This document shows, in pieces, positions 39,801 through 49,205 of a stretch of DNA of 64,000 nucleotides. Source of the stretch: Vagococcus lutrae (GTDB taxonomy: Bacteria; Bacillota; Bacilli; Lactobacillales; Vagococcaceae); the NCBI RefSeq assembly GCF_003987555.1, contig NZ_NGJW01000003.1, positions 124,001 to 188,000 on the forward strand, given 5' to 3'. Each line of letters begins with the position of its first letter. The first letter of the stretch is position 1. The notes under the pieces were generated by a model. It worked only from the letters and a program-made list of their open reading frames with translations. It was not told the origin of the DNA and did no database searches. A program made the translations under genes and the position numbers.

Positions 39801-39801
39801 A

Positions 39802-40719
39802 ATGAATATTACTGAACTAAGACAATTTATTAATAATCTAAATCATGCTAACCCTGACTCAATTATTTTAAAGTTAGTCGTTAAGAATAATGATGTGTAT
39901 CAAAGTTATAATGTTGTTCTCGACCTAAATTTAAGGTTAGAAATAAAAGAAATGTATTCAAATCATTTAGCTACTAGATTATATGATTTGGAGCAAAAAT
40001 TGTATAATCCTAATATAGTTCAAGATGGTTGTGTAGAAGTGTGTGACCTAGAAGTAGCTAACATATCTGAAGTTATAGAAAAGTTGGAGGATGAGGAATA
40101 TAATCTGGATGATGTTGAAGATTTGGATTTAAATAATGTTAATTTTTATGTTTTGAAATTTTCTGAATCCAATAATAAGGCATATATTTTTAGAAGATTT
40201 AATAAGCTTAAAAAACTTAGAAGAGGTTTTTTTGGAATAATAGATGGTAATACATTTCATAAATTAGATAACACTTTGGTTTTGGGACTCGACAGTGAGA
40301 TAGATACGTTGGTGTATGAGGAAGAAGCTCTTATAGTAAATAGATTTGCTTTACAAACTATTTTTAATATGAATGATTATTTTATAGATAGAGCTACACA
40401 GGCATTAGACCAAGTTGAAAAGAGTAATGTAATAAGTAATTTCATTAATTTTAGAAATGATTGTATTGGGGATCGCCAAGCTGTTAAGAGAATTACAAAA
40501 ATAATGAATACACCTAATAGGTTGGAAGACTTTATAAAACATGCCGATAGACTTCCTGAAGTTATTCGAGAAGCTAAATTAGAAGTAACTGTAGATGTTA
40601 ATGGCTCTTTGGAATATGATGGAACAAGAGAGATTAGAAGTGAGATACTTTTTTGCATGGCTGATGCATATTATCTTTCGTTACTACTTCAAAGAATAGG
40701 TGAAGATGTAGCTCAGTAA
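39802..40719 (+). CDS. kwaB: Kiwa anti-phage protein KwaB (DUF4868)
   Basis: A 305-residue soluble protein whose second half matches DUF4868, the defining domain of KwaB. FYVLKFSES (about 115), AYIFRRFNKLKKLRRGFFG, a beta-rich segment with IDTLVYEEEALIVNRFALQT, IFNMNDYF and a helical C-terminus with DRQAVKRITKIMN follow in family order. KwaB is the cytoplasmic, DNA-binding effector half of Kiwa, which assembles with membrane protein KwaA and responds at phage attachment/injection. The start is fixed by GGAGGAG. The AT-rich sequence, mobile-island setting and the adjacent KwaA-like gene support the call. The order kwaB-kwaA is the reverse of the usual description. Confidence 0.82.
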   Translation: MNITELRQFINNLNHANPDSIILKLVVKNNDVYQSYNVVLDLNLRLEIKEMYSNHLATRLYDLEQKLYNPNIVQDGCVEVCDLEVANISEVIEKLEDEEYNLDDVEDLDLNNVNFYVLKFSESNNKAYIFRRFNKLKKLRRGFFGIIDGNTFHKLDNTLVLGLDSEIDTLVYEEEALIVNRFALQTIFNMNDYFIDRATQALDQVEKSNVISNFINFRNDCIGDRQAVKRITKIMNTPNRLEDFIKHADRLPEVIREAKLEVTVDVNGSLEYDGTREIRSEILFCMADAYYLSLLLQRIGEDVAQ

Positions 40720-40739
40720 GTAAGAAAGGAACGGTGATT

Positions 40740-41348
40740 ATGAGTGTAATACAAAAAACGATGCGAATTATTCGGAAATTTACATTTTATCTATCTTCTT
40801 TTTTACCTTTATACTTATTGTTATTTATTCAGAATGTTGAAATAAGAGATAAGAATCATAAAAGATTAAATGTCCATGCTTTTTTTTCACAATTCTTTAT
40901 CACTTCATCCGGTAGTGTAAAAGTGTTTTGGATAGCATTAACTATATTAATTGTGTTGAGTATTCTGGGCATAGTTATTTTTGTAAAGGTATACAGAAAA
41001 TCTCCTGGTCGAAGAGTAACATTAAAAGCTGTTGACTATGTGCACGAAGATACTATGGGATATATTGTTACTTATATTGTTCCTATGATATCTATGGATA
41101 TTCACAGTTATCGTAGTTTGTTAGTTAACTTCTTGCTTTTCTTAATAATTGGTAGCTTCTATGTAAAGAATGATCAAATTTTTATGAATCCTCTGTATAA
41201 TTTTTTAGGATATAATGTTTTTTCTGCAGAGGATAGAGTATACATAACTAGAATAAAAAAGCATGAAATTCGTGTTATCTCTAAGAATAATACTTTTGTT
41301 AGAATAAATAATATTCTTGGAGATATTTATTTGTTAACCAAGGATTAA
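40740..41348 (+). CDS. kwaA: Kiwa anti-phage membrane protein KwaA
   Basis: A 202-residue protein with four predicted membrane helices (about 12-30, 58-84, 103-120 and 126-141). Between helices 2 and 3 is RKSPGRRVTLKAVDYVHEDT, after which GYIVTYIVPMISMDI resembles the Y-x-x-T-Y-I-x-P element of KwaA-like proteins. The C-terminal ~55 residues are cytoplasmic and charged. In Kiwa the KwaA multimer senses phage at the envelope and recruits KwaB. I chose ATG 40740 (AAAGGA nine bases upstream) over GTG 40734. It follows kwaB by 20 bases. The call rests partly on its neighbour. Confidence 0.75.
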   Translation: MSVIQKTMRIIRKFTFYLSSFLPLYLLLFIQNVEIRDKNHKRLNVHAFFSQFFITSSGSVKVFWIALTILIVLSILGIVIFVKVYRKSPGRRVTLKAVDYVHEDTMGYIVTYIVPMISMDIHSYRSLLVNFLLFLIIGSFYVKNDQIFMNPLYNFLGYNVFSAEDRVYITRIKKHEIRVISKNNTFVRINNILGDIYLLTKD

Positions 41349-41474
41349 AGAAAATATATAGTGCCCTTAATAATGAAATTTTTGAATATGTTATTGAATT
41401 ACATACTTTTTCAGGGTGTATTCTTTATGTTTACACGTATGATCATGATAAGAGGTTTTTTTTTGGTTGAGAGT

Positions 41475-42040
41475 ATGAAGTTCTTAGGATTAGAAATTGG
41501 TAGTTGGGCAGATTGGATAGGAATTGTTGTTACATTCTTAACTATATTTTTAACTATTCGATATTATAATAATGATAACAAAAAGATTTCAAAGTAGTAT
41601 TGTATCCAATTTTTACCCAAGAAGAAGACGGAATTATTAGTGTTCAACAAAGGCCTGTAAGCTTGGAATTTTATGCTGTGAATTTTTCTAAAGGTCCTGA
41701 TTTAGTATACTTTTTTACAATTCGAACAAAACGAAATTTTTTTCAAAAACATTTCAGAAAAGTACCTGATATTAATATCGATTGGGATTTTTCGTTTGGT
41801 AATAGAGTACCCGACTATCAGTCCGTAGAACCTAGGAATAAAACTAAGATAGAGCATTTCGAGATTCACTGGTTTTATGATGCTGCTCTCTTGGCATACC
41901 GTAAGACAAAGAATAAAAAATTTATGGAAAGAGTTTTTTTAGAAATATTGTATGTTAATGTTGATGGAAAAGAGTTTTCTAAAAGTGTTATTTTTCCTGT
42001 GAAAGAGCTATTAGAATATAGTAATGATAAAGAGAGATAA
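41475..42040 (+). pseudogene. Membrane-anchored protein gene downstream of Kiwa, split by a -1 frame change
   Basis: Frame one (ATG 41475 to TAG 41597) encodes MKFLGLEIGSWADWIGIVVT plus the rest of a membrane helix and NNDNKK. Frame two continues, after a one-base backward shift, as DFKVVLYPIFTQEEDG and a ~150-residue soluble beta-rich domain ending at 42040. Together they read as one protein: short N-terminal anchor plus cytoplasmic domain, a layout common in hypothetical proteins of mobile elements. The change falls at C-AAA-AAG (41579-41585). Either one A was lost from the A run, killing the gene, or the heptamer is a programmed -1 slip site. No recognised family. AT-rich like the rest of the island. 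Confidence 0.65.
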
Positions 42041-42152
42041 TTTGGTATCTTTCAATCTAGTTAGACTTACATATTACATGTTTGATTTTTTGACTTTAAT
42101 ATCATTCACTTGATGGTAGCGATTATTATTTATCGATATAAACGTAATTATT

Positions 42153-42201
42153 TTCCGACATCCTTCCCACATAAATCGGAAAATTGTAGAAGTTAATAGA
42201 A
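42153..42201 (+). repeat. Imperfect 49-bp direct repeat, copy B
   Basis: Partner of 39254-39302 (37/49 identical). Further AGAAGTTA/TAGAA-like words at 42226-42240 (inverted) and 42261-42276 crowd the 100 bases before the right attachment repeat and could be integrase arm-binding sites. No gene is visible in 42041-42307. Confidence 0.6.
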
Positions 42202-42307
42202 CTGTTTAGAGATTCTAAAAGAATATAACTTCCAATAAATCATTGATATAGGAAGGTTTTAGAAGTGATTAGAATAAGGAAAAGGCCAGTAGGAAATCTT
42301 GTTATTA

Positions 42308-42352
42308 TAAGAAGCGTTCATGGCCGTCTTGAGAATGGACGAGGATGAATAG
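42308..42352 (+). repeat. Right 45-bp attachment-site repeat
   Basis: Perfect copy of 36759-36803, including the lepA codons and stop, but with no lepA upstream of it. It closes the island, so the inserted unit is 5549 bp. Confidence 0.92.
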
Positions 42353-42378
42353 TGAGAGAGTAATGTTTTATATTTTAA

Positions 42379-42417
42379 AAAGGACTGATGAATCATTTTT
42401 TGATTCATCAGTCCTTT
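42379..42417. terminator. Bidirectional terminator outside the island
   Basis: AAAGGACTGATGAATCA / TGATTCATCAGTCCTTT arms. Before the insertion it would have followed lepA; it now also ends the minus-strand nuclease gene. Confidence 0.82.
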
Positions 42418-42431
42418 AAATTATAGAGCCA

Positions 42432-43697
42432 TTAATAACAAACCTTACAAGGTGTTAATCCTCTTGCATTAGCCTCCTCTAGTGAAGCAGGTGTGAAATT
42501 ACCATTTCCATGCGCGTGTGTATGGTATTTTTCTCCTGTTGGTGTAACATAGACCGTCTGATTTTGATTGACAGGAGTCTGTACTTGCTGTTCAGATTGT
42601 TGTGGCGGAATAGGTTGTTCAACTATTTCTTGTTCAGCGGAGCTAATTTCGCTTGAGCCATCAGCGTAGTTTAATGTCACACCATCTTGTATATTAAAAA
42701 TATACACATTAAATTTAATGGTATCGCTGTTGATTGATTGAGCTCTCATGCTTACTCCACGGGCTAGTAGTTCGTTATCTCTAAAAACAGGAGTAACCGA
42801 ATATCTGACATAATTATTAGGTGATTGATCTAAATAGTATTTGACATCCATTTCATGACGTAGCATTTCAGGACTATTTAATTGTCTAGTACCAGTAATT
42901 AGATTTTTCCAGTTATCATTCTCTCCAGCAAGTGCATGGCCAATTAAGTGAGAACGATTGTATAAGTAGCCACTTTTTATTTTTTTGTTTTTCCATCCAG
43001 TCGGGGTTACTTTAGAAATGTCACCTCTTTTTTCGGTAGGCATAAGGCTTTGGTTTAGCATGGCTTCAGCTGACGTCGCTCTGTTTAGACTATCTAAATC
43101 ACCATACTTTTCCCAAGCACCATTTGCGAGTGACAATTCATCGTCAGAAAAATTTGGATGATTGTTATTTATTATAATGGTTTGTATACCTTCAAACTCT
43201 TTGTACGCAAGCTCGGATGTATCAAAACTTTTAGTTTCTTGTTTTGGTTCTTCAGTTGGTACTACTTCTGTGGTGTTGATTGTAACTGATATTTCTTCAT
43301 TTTCTGACAATGGCGTGGTTGATTTCGTAGATGAACTAGTTTCAGATGTAGTGGTGGCCTGCTTATTGTCTACAACATTTGTAATCGAGGACTCTGTGTC
43401 AGTTACCTTACTAATGTTGTCATCAGTTGCTGCATTTATAAGACCACTGGATAGAATGAGACCAAAGGAAATAGCTGCATAGGTCATATATTTTTTAGCT
43501 TTGACAGGTTGTTTTTTAGTGAATGATTGAGCTCCCAAAAATCCACATATTACAAAACTTATAAATCCTGCTAAGATGAAAAATGTTGAAAACAAACTGG
43601 TTAAAATAATAAGTGCGATAACGCCAATTACTATCTGTTTAGATTTGCTATCGTATTGTTTCGTTTTTTTACGTGAACTTCTTTTTTTCTTTTTCAT
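42432..43697 (-). CDS. Membrane-anchored DNA/RNA non-specific endonuclease
   Basis: A 421-residue protein. A Lys/Arg-rich N-terminus (MKKKKRSSRKKTKQY) precedes two membrane helices at about 20-75. A Ser/Thr/Glu-rich linker (~90-155) leads to an EndA/DNA-entry-nuclease type beta-beta-alpha-metal domain; YNRSHLIGHALAGEND (about 250) supplies the catalytic His and metal Asn, followed by NLITGTRQLN. A Gln/Pro linker leads to a C-terminal ~40-residue motif YHTHAHGNGNF...LTPCKVCY resembling Ada-like metal-binding tails found after bacterial nucleases. It probably degrades extracellular or incoming DNA at the surface. ATG 43697 has GGAGG upstream. It lies just outside the island. Confidence 0.88.
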   Translation of the reverse strand: MKKKKRSSRKKTKQYDSKSKQIVIGVIALIILTSLFSTFFILAGFISFVICGFLGAQSFTKKQPVKAKKYMTYAAISFGLILSSGLINAATDDNISKVTDTESSITNVVDNKQATTTSETSSSTKSTTPLSENEEISVTINTTEVVPTEEPKQETKSFDTSELAYKEFEGIQTIIINNNHPNFSDDELSLANGAWEKYGDLDSLNRATSAEAMLNQSLMPTEKRGDISKVTPTGWKNKKIKSGYLYNRSHLIGHALAGENDNWKNLITGTRQLNSPEMLRHEMDVKYYLDQSPNNYVRYSVTPVFRDNELLARGVSMRAQSINSDTIKFNVYIFNIQDGVTLNYADGSSEISSAEQEIVEQPIPPQQSEQQVQTPVNQNQTVYVTPTGEKYHTHAHGNGNFTPASLEEANARGLTPCKVCY

Positions 43698-43712
43698 GAT
43701 TATCCTCCAATA

Positions 43713-43788
43713 TGTTATAATAACAAACATAGAAAGATGTTAAGTTTATCGGAGTAAGAGACAAGTGTACCCGCACTTGTCTTTTTTT
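43713..43788 (+). ncRNA. Candidate small RNA (about 60 nt), plus strand
   Basis: An extended -10 (TG-T-TATAAT, 43713-43721) points to a start near 43728. A perfect hairpin AGACAAGTG / CACTTGTCT (43759-43782) with TTTTTTT ends 60 bases later. The only genes around are on the other strand, so this terminator has no other client. It overlaps the promoter/leader of the nuclease gene. No ORF with an RBS. Confidence 0.4.
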
Positions 43789-43816
43789 AATTTATATAAC
43801 TAGTATTGAAAGATTG

Positions 43817-44644
43817 TTATTCTAAAGATGTTAATACTTTGATTAAGTCTTTTTCCAATTCTTTCTGTTGTGTTGCTGTTAATTTGTCAGATGTTCGGAC
43901 GACAAGAGTGCCTATAACGGTATGGGATCCAGAACTTAAGGCACTACCATCAAAACCACTTAAATAATCATTTCTTCTATAAGCGTCTTCTTCAGTAGGG
44001 TAAACTTCAATCGAACCGCCCGCATCAGTACCCTTGTCAATCAAATCACTACCAAAAATATCTTCTTTGTTAACATTTTTATGCGAGAAATAGACTGTCG
44101 CAGTATAACCGCCAGCTTTATTTAAATTTCCATTAGGATCATTCTCTTCAGTAACAGATGCTATTTCTCCGATGTCGGCTAATTGCTGTAATTTTAAAAT
44201 AATGAAATCCTCAGTAGGATTAGTAATCTGAGCTAACTGTTTGAAACTATTTTCAACAGCCTCAGTTTTGTCTTTTAAATTTTTAATTTCATTAGCATAA
44301 TCTAACGGTTGTTTAAGCTTCATTGTTTCTTTTTCTACTTCTTCTATTTTCTTTGGTGTATCAGGATTTTTTCTTGTAGTTTCTTTCGCTTCAGAAATAG
44401 CAATTTGCAAATCAGTCAAAGTCTGTTCATTTAGCGGTTGTTTGTTCGAGTCAAGAGATTTTTGAGCATTTTCAATTTCTTTGTTTAACTCATTATTTTT
44501 CTTTTCAACTACTTCTTTTTCTTTATTAAAATCCATTACAGCGTTATCATAAGGTACTTTAATTTGTGAATACCAATAATAGCCACCTATTCCAATAAGT
44601 AGTAAGCTCGTTAATAACAAAATTCTTTTTTTAGTCAAAATCAT
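43817..44644 (-). CDS. Membrane-anchored coiled-coil protein of unknown function
   Basis: About 275 residues: an N-terminal membrane anchor (ILLLTSLLLIGIGGYYWYS), a ~110-residue Lys/Glu-rich coiled coil (KEKEVVEKKNNELNKEIENA and onward), then a globular C-terminal domain with LADIGEIASVTEENDPNGNL, DAGGSIEVYPTEEDAYRRND and LTATQQKELEKDLIKVL. Similar domains occur in surface proteins called EbhA-like in other Firmicutes, but I know of no function. AGGAGG lies directly before ATG 44647/44644; TTG 44638 has a better spacing, so the exact start is unresolved. Minus strand, same direction as the nuclease, not obviously co-transcribed. Confidence 0.65.
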   Translation of the reverse strand: MILTKKRILLLTSLLLIGIGGYYWYSQIKVPYDNAVMDFNKEKEVVEKKNNELNKEIENAQKSLDSNKQPLNEQTLTDLQIAISEAKETTRKNPDTPKKIEEVEKETMKLKQPLDYANEIKNLKDKTEAVENSFKQLAQITNPTEDFIILKLQQLADIGEIASVTEENDPNGNLNKAGGYTATVYFSHKNVNKEDIFGSDLIDKGTDAGGSIEVYPTEEDAYRRNDYLSGFDGSALSSGSHTVIGTLVVRTSDKLTATQQKELEKDLIKVLTSLE

Positions 44645-45053
44645 CATCCTCCTCAAGTATTTATTTTAAAATTTTGATAGATAAAAAAACACGTTTTAAC
44701 CACTAATCATTATTCCTATTCATCAACGTACTGTTATCATCTAACAATAAAAGTGGTAATAAATTTTCTTATATATAACAATATTATTTGAATATTGTCT
44801 ATAACTCATTGTACCAAAAAATAAATAAAAAAAGTAATAAAAATAGTGAGAATAACTTATTGTTTCAAACTAAATCAGTATATAGCTAAAATCAATTTTA
44901 TGTTCATTAAATAAAGGAAAAAACTTCTTCCTAATTGTTTGTTTTATAGAAGAATGGAATCATTTTCCGTAGTACTAAGGAAATATTCAGTTTGTTTTGA
45001 AAGCGCTTGTAAAATATACTAAGTATATAAAATAACGATTTGAGGAGGAATAA
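44645..45053 (+). promoter_or_regulatory. Control region of the beta-glucoside PTS operon
   Basis: A 20-bp near-palindrome TTTCCGTAGTACTAAGGAAA (44964-44983, one mismatched pair) lies upstream of a cre-like site TGAAAGCGCTTGTA (44998-45011) and A/T-rich -10-like sequence (TATACT at 45015-45020, TATAAA at 45026-45031). The palindrome is a candidate site for the operon's own PRD activator and the cre for CcpA repression. The rest of this gap is A/T-rich without a gene; the minus-strand promoter of the upstream coiled-coil gene must also lie here. Confidence 0.5.
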
Positions 45054-46487
<1,434 letters not shown>

Positions 46488-46508
46488 AATTTGAAGGAGT
46501 GTATGAAG

Positions 46509-46823
46509 ATGAAAAAGGCATTAATTATCTGTGCAGCAGGAATGTCATCATCCATGATGGCAGCAAAAACAACTGAATATTTCACAAGCAAAGGTGAAGA
46601 TATCATGGTCGATGCAGTCTCGGCGACAGAAGGAGAAAAAATGATTAAAACGAGTGATTTTGATTTATTCTTAATATCTCCACAAACTTCTATGTATTTT
46701 GATAAGTTTAAAAAAACAGGAGATGAGGTAGGGAAACCTGTTGTAAGCATCCCGTTTCCAGCCTATGTTCCTATACCAACAGGGATTAAACAACTGAGTG
46801 AAGTTATAGAAGAAAACATATAG
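46509..46823 (+). CDS. PTS lactose/cellobiose-family EIIB
   Basis: A cytosolic phosphocarrier of 104 residues. KKALIICAAGMSSSMMAAKT holds the active cysteine (residue 8) and the family P-loop. It takes phosphate from EIIA and gives it to the sugar on EIIC. AAGGAG at 46494-46499 sits nine bases before ATG 46509; ATG 46503 is the alternative. Confidence 0.92.
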   Translation: MKKALIICAAGMSSSMMAAKTTEYFTSKGEDIMVDAVSATEGEKMIKTSDFDLFLISPQTSMYFDKFKKTGDEVGKPVVSIPFPAYVPIPTGIKQLSEVIEENI

Positions 46824-46839
46824 AAAGTGAGGGGAGATA

Positions 46840-48822
46840 ATGAGATCCAAAGAGAGAGAATTGCTTTTGCACTTGATACATCATCAAGAACAGTTTGTTA
46901 CTAGCCAAGTCTTAGCCTCTGAGTTGTCATTGTCTGACCGCACTGTCCGCACATATATCAATCATTTAAAAGAATTAGTAAGCGAAAATGGTGGTGAAAT
47001 ATCTTCCAAGAGGGGATACGGATATTGTTTCCATATTGTGAACAAGTTGGATTTTGATCTTTTCTTAAATGAACAAGGACTTAATTTTAATTATGAAGAA
47101 CATTCACCACATATTTCCGATATTACCGATCGAAAAAATTATATCTTAAATAAGTTACTTTTAGAAGAAGCTACGATTAATTTGGATGATTTAGCAGAAG
47201 AGTTATTTATTAGCCGTTCTTCTTTGAGTAAGGACATTCAAGAAATAAAAGAAAAGTTAAAATCATATCGTCTCACATTGTCTTCAAAACATGGCGTAGG
47301 GCTGTGGGTGGATGGTGACGAGCGTAGTAAACGTCATTTTATTTTAGATTATTTTTTTGGTAAAAATTATACAAATTCTTTAAAAAAATATCTAGGGAAT
47401 AGTTCTTTCTTTGAAGATATTAGTTTCGAAGAATTGACGATTATTATTCTGGATGAGATTAGAGAAGAAAAACTAAAAATCTCTGATATTATCATTCAAA
47501 ATTTGGTTTTACATCTTGCTTTGAGTATTAAACGATTAAAAGAGGGATTTGAGATAAAAGAGTTAGGAATTTCGGCGGATATTTCCGATCGAGTTGAATA
47601 CCAAGCGGCTAAGAATATTGTCAATCGGATAGAAGATTTTTATCAAATACCCTTTCCGAGTGAGGAAGTCTCTTATCTGGCGTTACATTTGATGGCAAAA
47701 TCGAATCATTCTGTTGTAGAAGAAAATCAAGAACTGTCTAATGAACTTAGTCAGGCTATGACTGCCTTAAGCAAGAATTTGTGTTATTCCATTAGTGAAG
47801 ACTATCAGCTGAGAGTAGGTTTGTTAGATCATTTGAAACCGATGTTAGTTAGATTAGAACGAAATATATCATTAGACAATCCTTTAACAGATGAGATAAA
47901 AAAGAATTATACATTAGCATTTGAATTAACCAAAAAGTATCTAGGTCAAATGCCTTCGCTATCACATTATCACATTACAGATGACGAATGGGCGTACTTA
48001 ACACTACATGTCATGGCAGCGATGGAAAAAGCAAAGGATATGGAAAAAATTCATGCACTGATTATTTGTGCCACAGGTTATGGTAGCGCCCAGCTACTAA
48101 AAAACCGAGTGATCAATGAATTTGAAAATCACATTACAGTGACAAATGTTCAAGGATATTATGAAATTAACGATGCCAGTTTAAAAGATGCTGACTTAAT
48201 TATCTCGTCGATTGATCTTTCGACAATGGTGTTTCCAATACCCGTCATTCATGTCAGTGTTTTTTTAAATGATGAGGATGTAGCAAAAATACGGAAAACG
48301 ATTCAACAAATCAGTACTAAAAATCGTTTGATTAACACGCCACAAATAAATAGTAAACAAAATCCATATAATGAAAAAATTATGATGGAACATATGGATG
48401 ACAACTATTTTAAAGTGTATCACAATTCGCCGAGTAAATCGCAAGTGTTGAATGATTTAGCAGAGCTTTTAAGTGTCAATGAAGCGGAGAATTATTCGAA
48501 AGAGTTACTCGAACAAATTTATCATCGCCAACAAATGGGTCAAATTATTTTTAGTGAGAGTATTGTAGTGCCACATCCTGCGTTACCAGTGGGTATCTCG
48601 ACGAAAATTGCTGTGGCGTTAATTCCAAAAGGCATGATATGGGATGAAGCTCAACAAATTCATTTTGTCTTTTTAATCTCCCCTTCCTATATTGAAAATC
48701 AAGGAATTACAGTCATAACCAAAGCTATTGTAAAACTAGTGGATTGTTTATCGCATCAAGAAGATATGTTAAAAAATCCAAATTTTAATCACTTTAAAAG
48801 ATTATTTTTAGAACTTATTTAA
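46840..48822 (+). CDS. PRD-containing transcriptional activator (LicR/MtlR type)
   Basis: A 660-residue PTS-controlled regulator. Two N-terminal helix-turn-helix segments (LASELSLSDRTVRTYINHLK and LAEELFISRSSLSKDIQEIK) bind DNA. Two PRDs follow, with histidines in LVLHLALSIKRL, YLALHLMAK and YLTLHVMAAME. A GatB-like EIIB module has ICATGYGSAQLLKNR (Cys about 408), and the C-terminal EIIA-like module has VVPHPALPVG. Phosphorylation by HPr and by the operon's EIIB tells it whether sugar and preferred carbon sources are present. It sits inside the operon, so it is likely its activator; the palindrome at 44964-44983 is a candidate site. Confidence 0.9.
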   Translation: MRSKERELLLHLIHHQEQFVTSQVLASELSLSDRTVRTYINHLKELVSENGGEISSKRGYGYCFHIVNKLDFDLFLNEQGLNFNYEEHSPHISDITDRKNYILNKLLLEEATINLDDLAEELFISRSSLSKDIQEIKEKLKSYRLTLSSKHGVGLWVDGDERSKRHFILDYFFGKNYTNSLKKYLGNSSFFEDISFEELTIIILDEIREEKLKISDIIIQNLVLHLALSIKRLKEGFEIKELGISADISDRVEYQAAKNIVNRIEDFYQIPFPSEEVSYLALHLMAKSNHSVVEENQELSNELSQAMTALSKNLCYSISEDYQLRVGLLDHLKPMLVRLERNISLDNPLTDEIKKNYTLAFELTKKYLGQMPSLSHYHITDDEWAYLTLHVMAAMEKAKDMEKIHALIICATGYGSAQLLKNRVINEFENHITVTNVQGYYEINDASLKDADLIISSIDLSTMVFPIPVIHVSVFLNDEDVAKIRKTIQQISTKNRLINTPQINSKQNPYNEKIMMEHMDDNYFKVYHNSPSKSQVLNDLAELLSVNEAENYSKELLEQIYHRQQMGQIIFSESIVVPHPALPVGISTKIAVALIPKGMIWDEAQQIHFVFLISPSYIENQGITVITKAIVKLVDCLSHQEDMLKNPNFNHFKRLFLELI

Positions 48823-48843
48823 AAGGAGAGAGGAGGAACGAGG

Positions 48844-49179
48844 ATGACCGAAAAAGAGAATGTTATGAGTAGCGAGGAGATTCAAGTTGCTGCTTTTGAA
48901 ATAATACTAAATAGCGGAAATGCACGAACAACCATACACAAAGCTTTTGCAGCAATGCGAAAAAAAGAAATCGAAGAAGCAGAAAAGTTTTTAGCAGAAG
49001 CTAATGAGCAGATAGTACTCGCACATAAATCTCAGACGACGTTGTTAAAGGATTATGCGGCAGGTAAAAAAATCGAAATGGAAATTATTATGGTCCATGC
49101 TCAAGATCATTTGATGAACACGATGACTTTGTTGGAGGTTGCTGAAGAGATGAAATTTTTACATCAACAACCTTTATAA
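48844..49179 (+). CDS. PTS lactose/cellobiose-family EIIA
   Basis: A 111-residue trimeric helical phosphocarrier. The phosphorylated histidine is in IMVHAQDHLMNTM (His about 85). EIILNSGNARTTIHKAFAAM is the family's first helix. Receives phosphate from HPr and passes it to the EIIB upstream. Starts ATG 48844 after GAGGAACGAGG. Confidence 0.92.
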   Translation: MTEKENVMSSEEIQVAAFEIILNSGNARTTIHKAFAAMRKKEIEEAEKFLAEANEQIVLAHKSQTTLLKDYAAGKKIEMEIIMVHAQDHLMNTMTLLEVAEEMKFLHQQPL

Positions 49180-49205
49180 ACTAAAAGAAGAAAGGAGGTT
49201 TTATC

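Noticed and set aside
41361-41474. Upstream extension of the split gene to 41361
   Set aside because: The extra hydrophobic segment lacks an RBS, and ATG 41475 gives the anchor sequence expected for such proteins.
43728-43790. RNA II of an Fst-type type I toxin-antitoxin (par) locus
   Set aside because: Size and terminator fit, but there is no convergent small hydrophobic toxin ORF on the other strand; the minus-strand gene there is a 275-residue protein.
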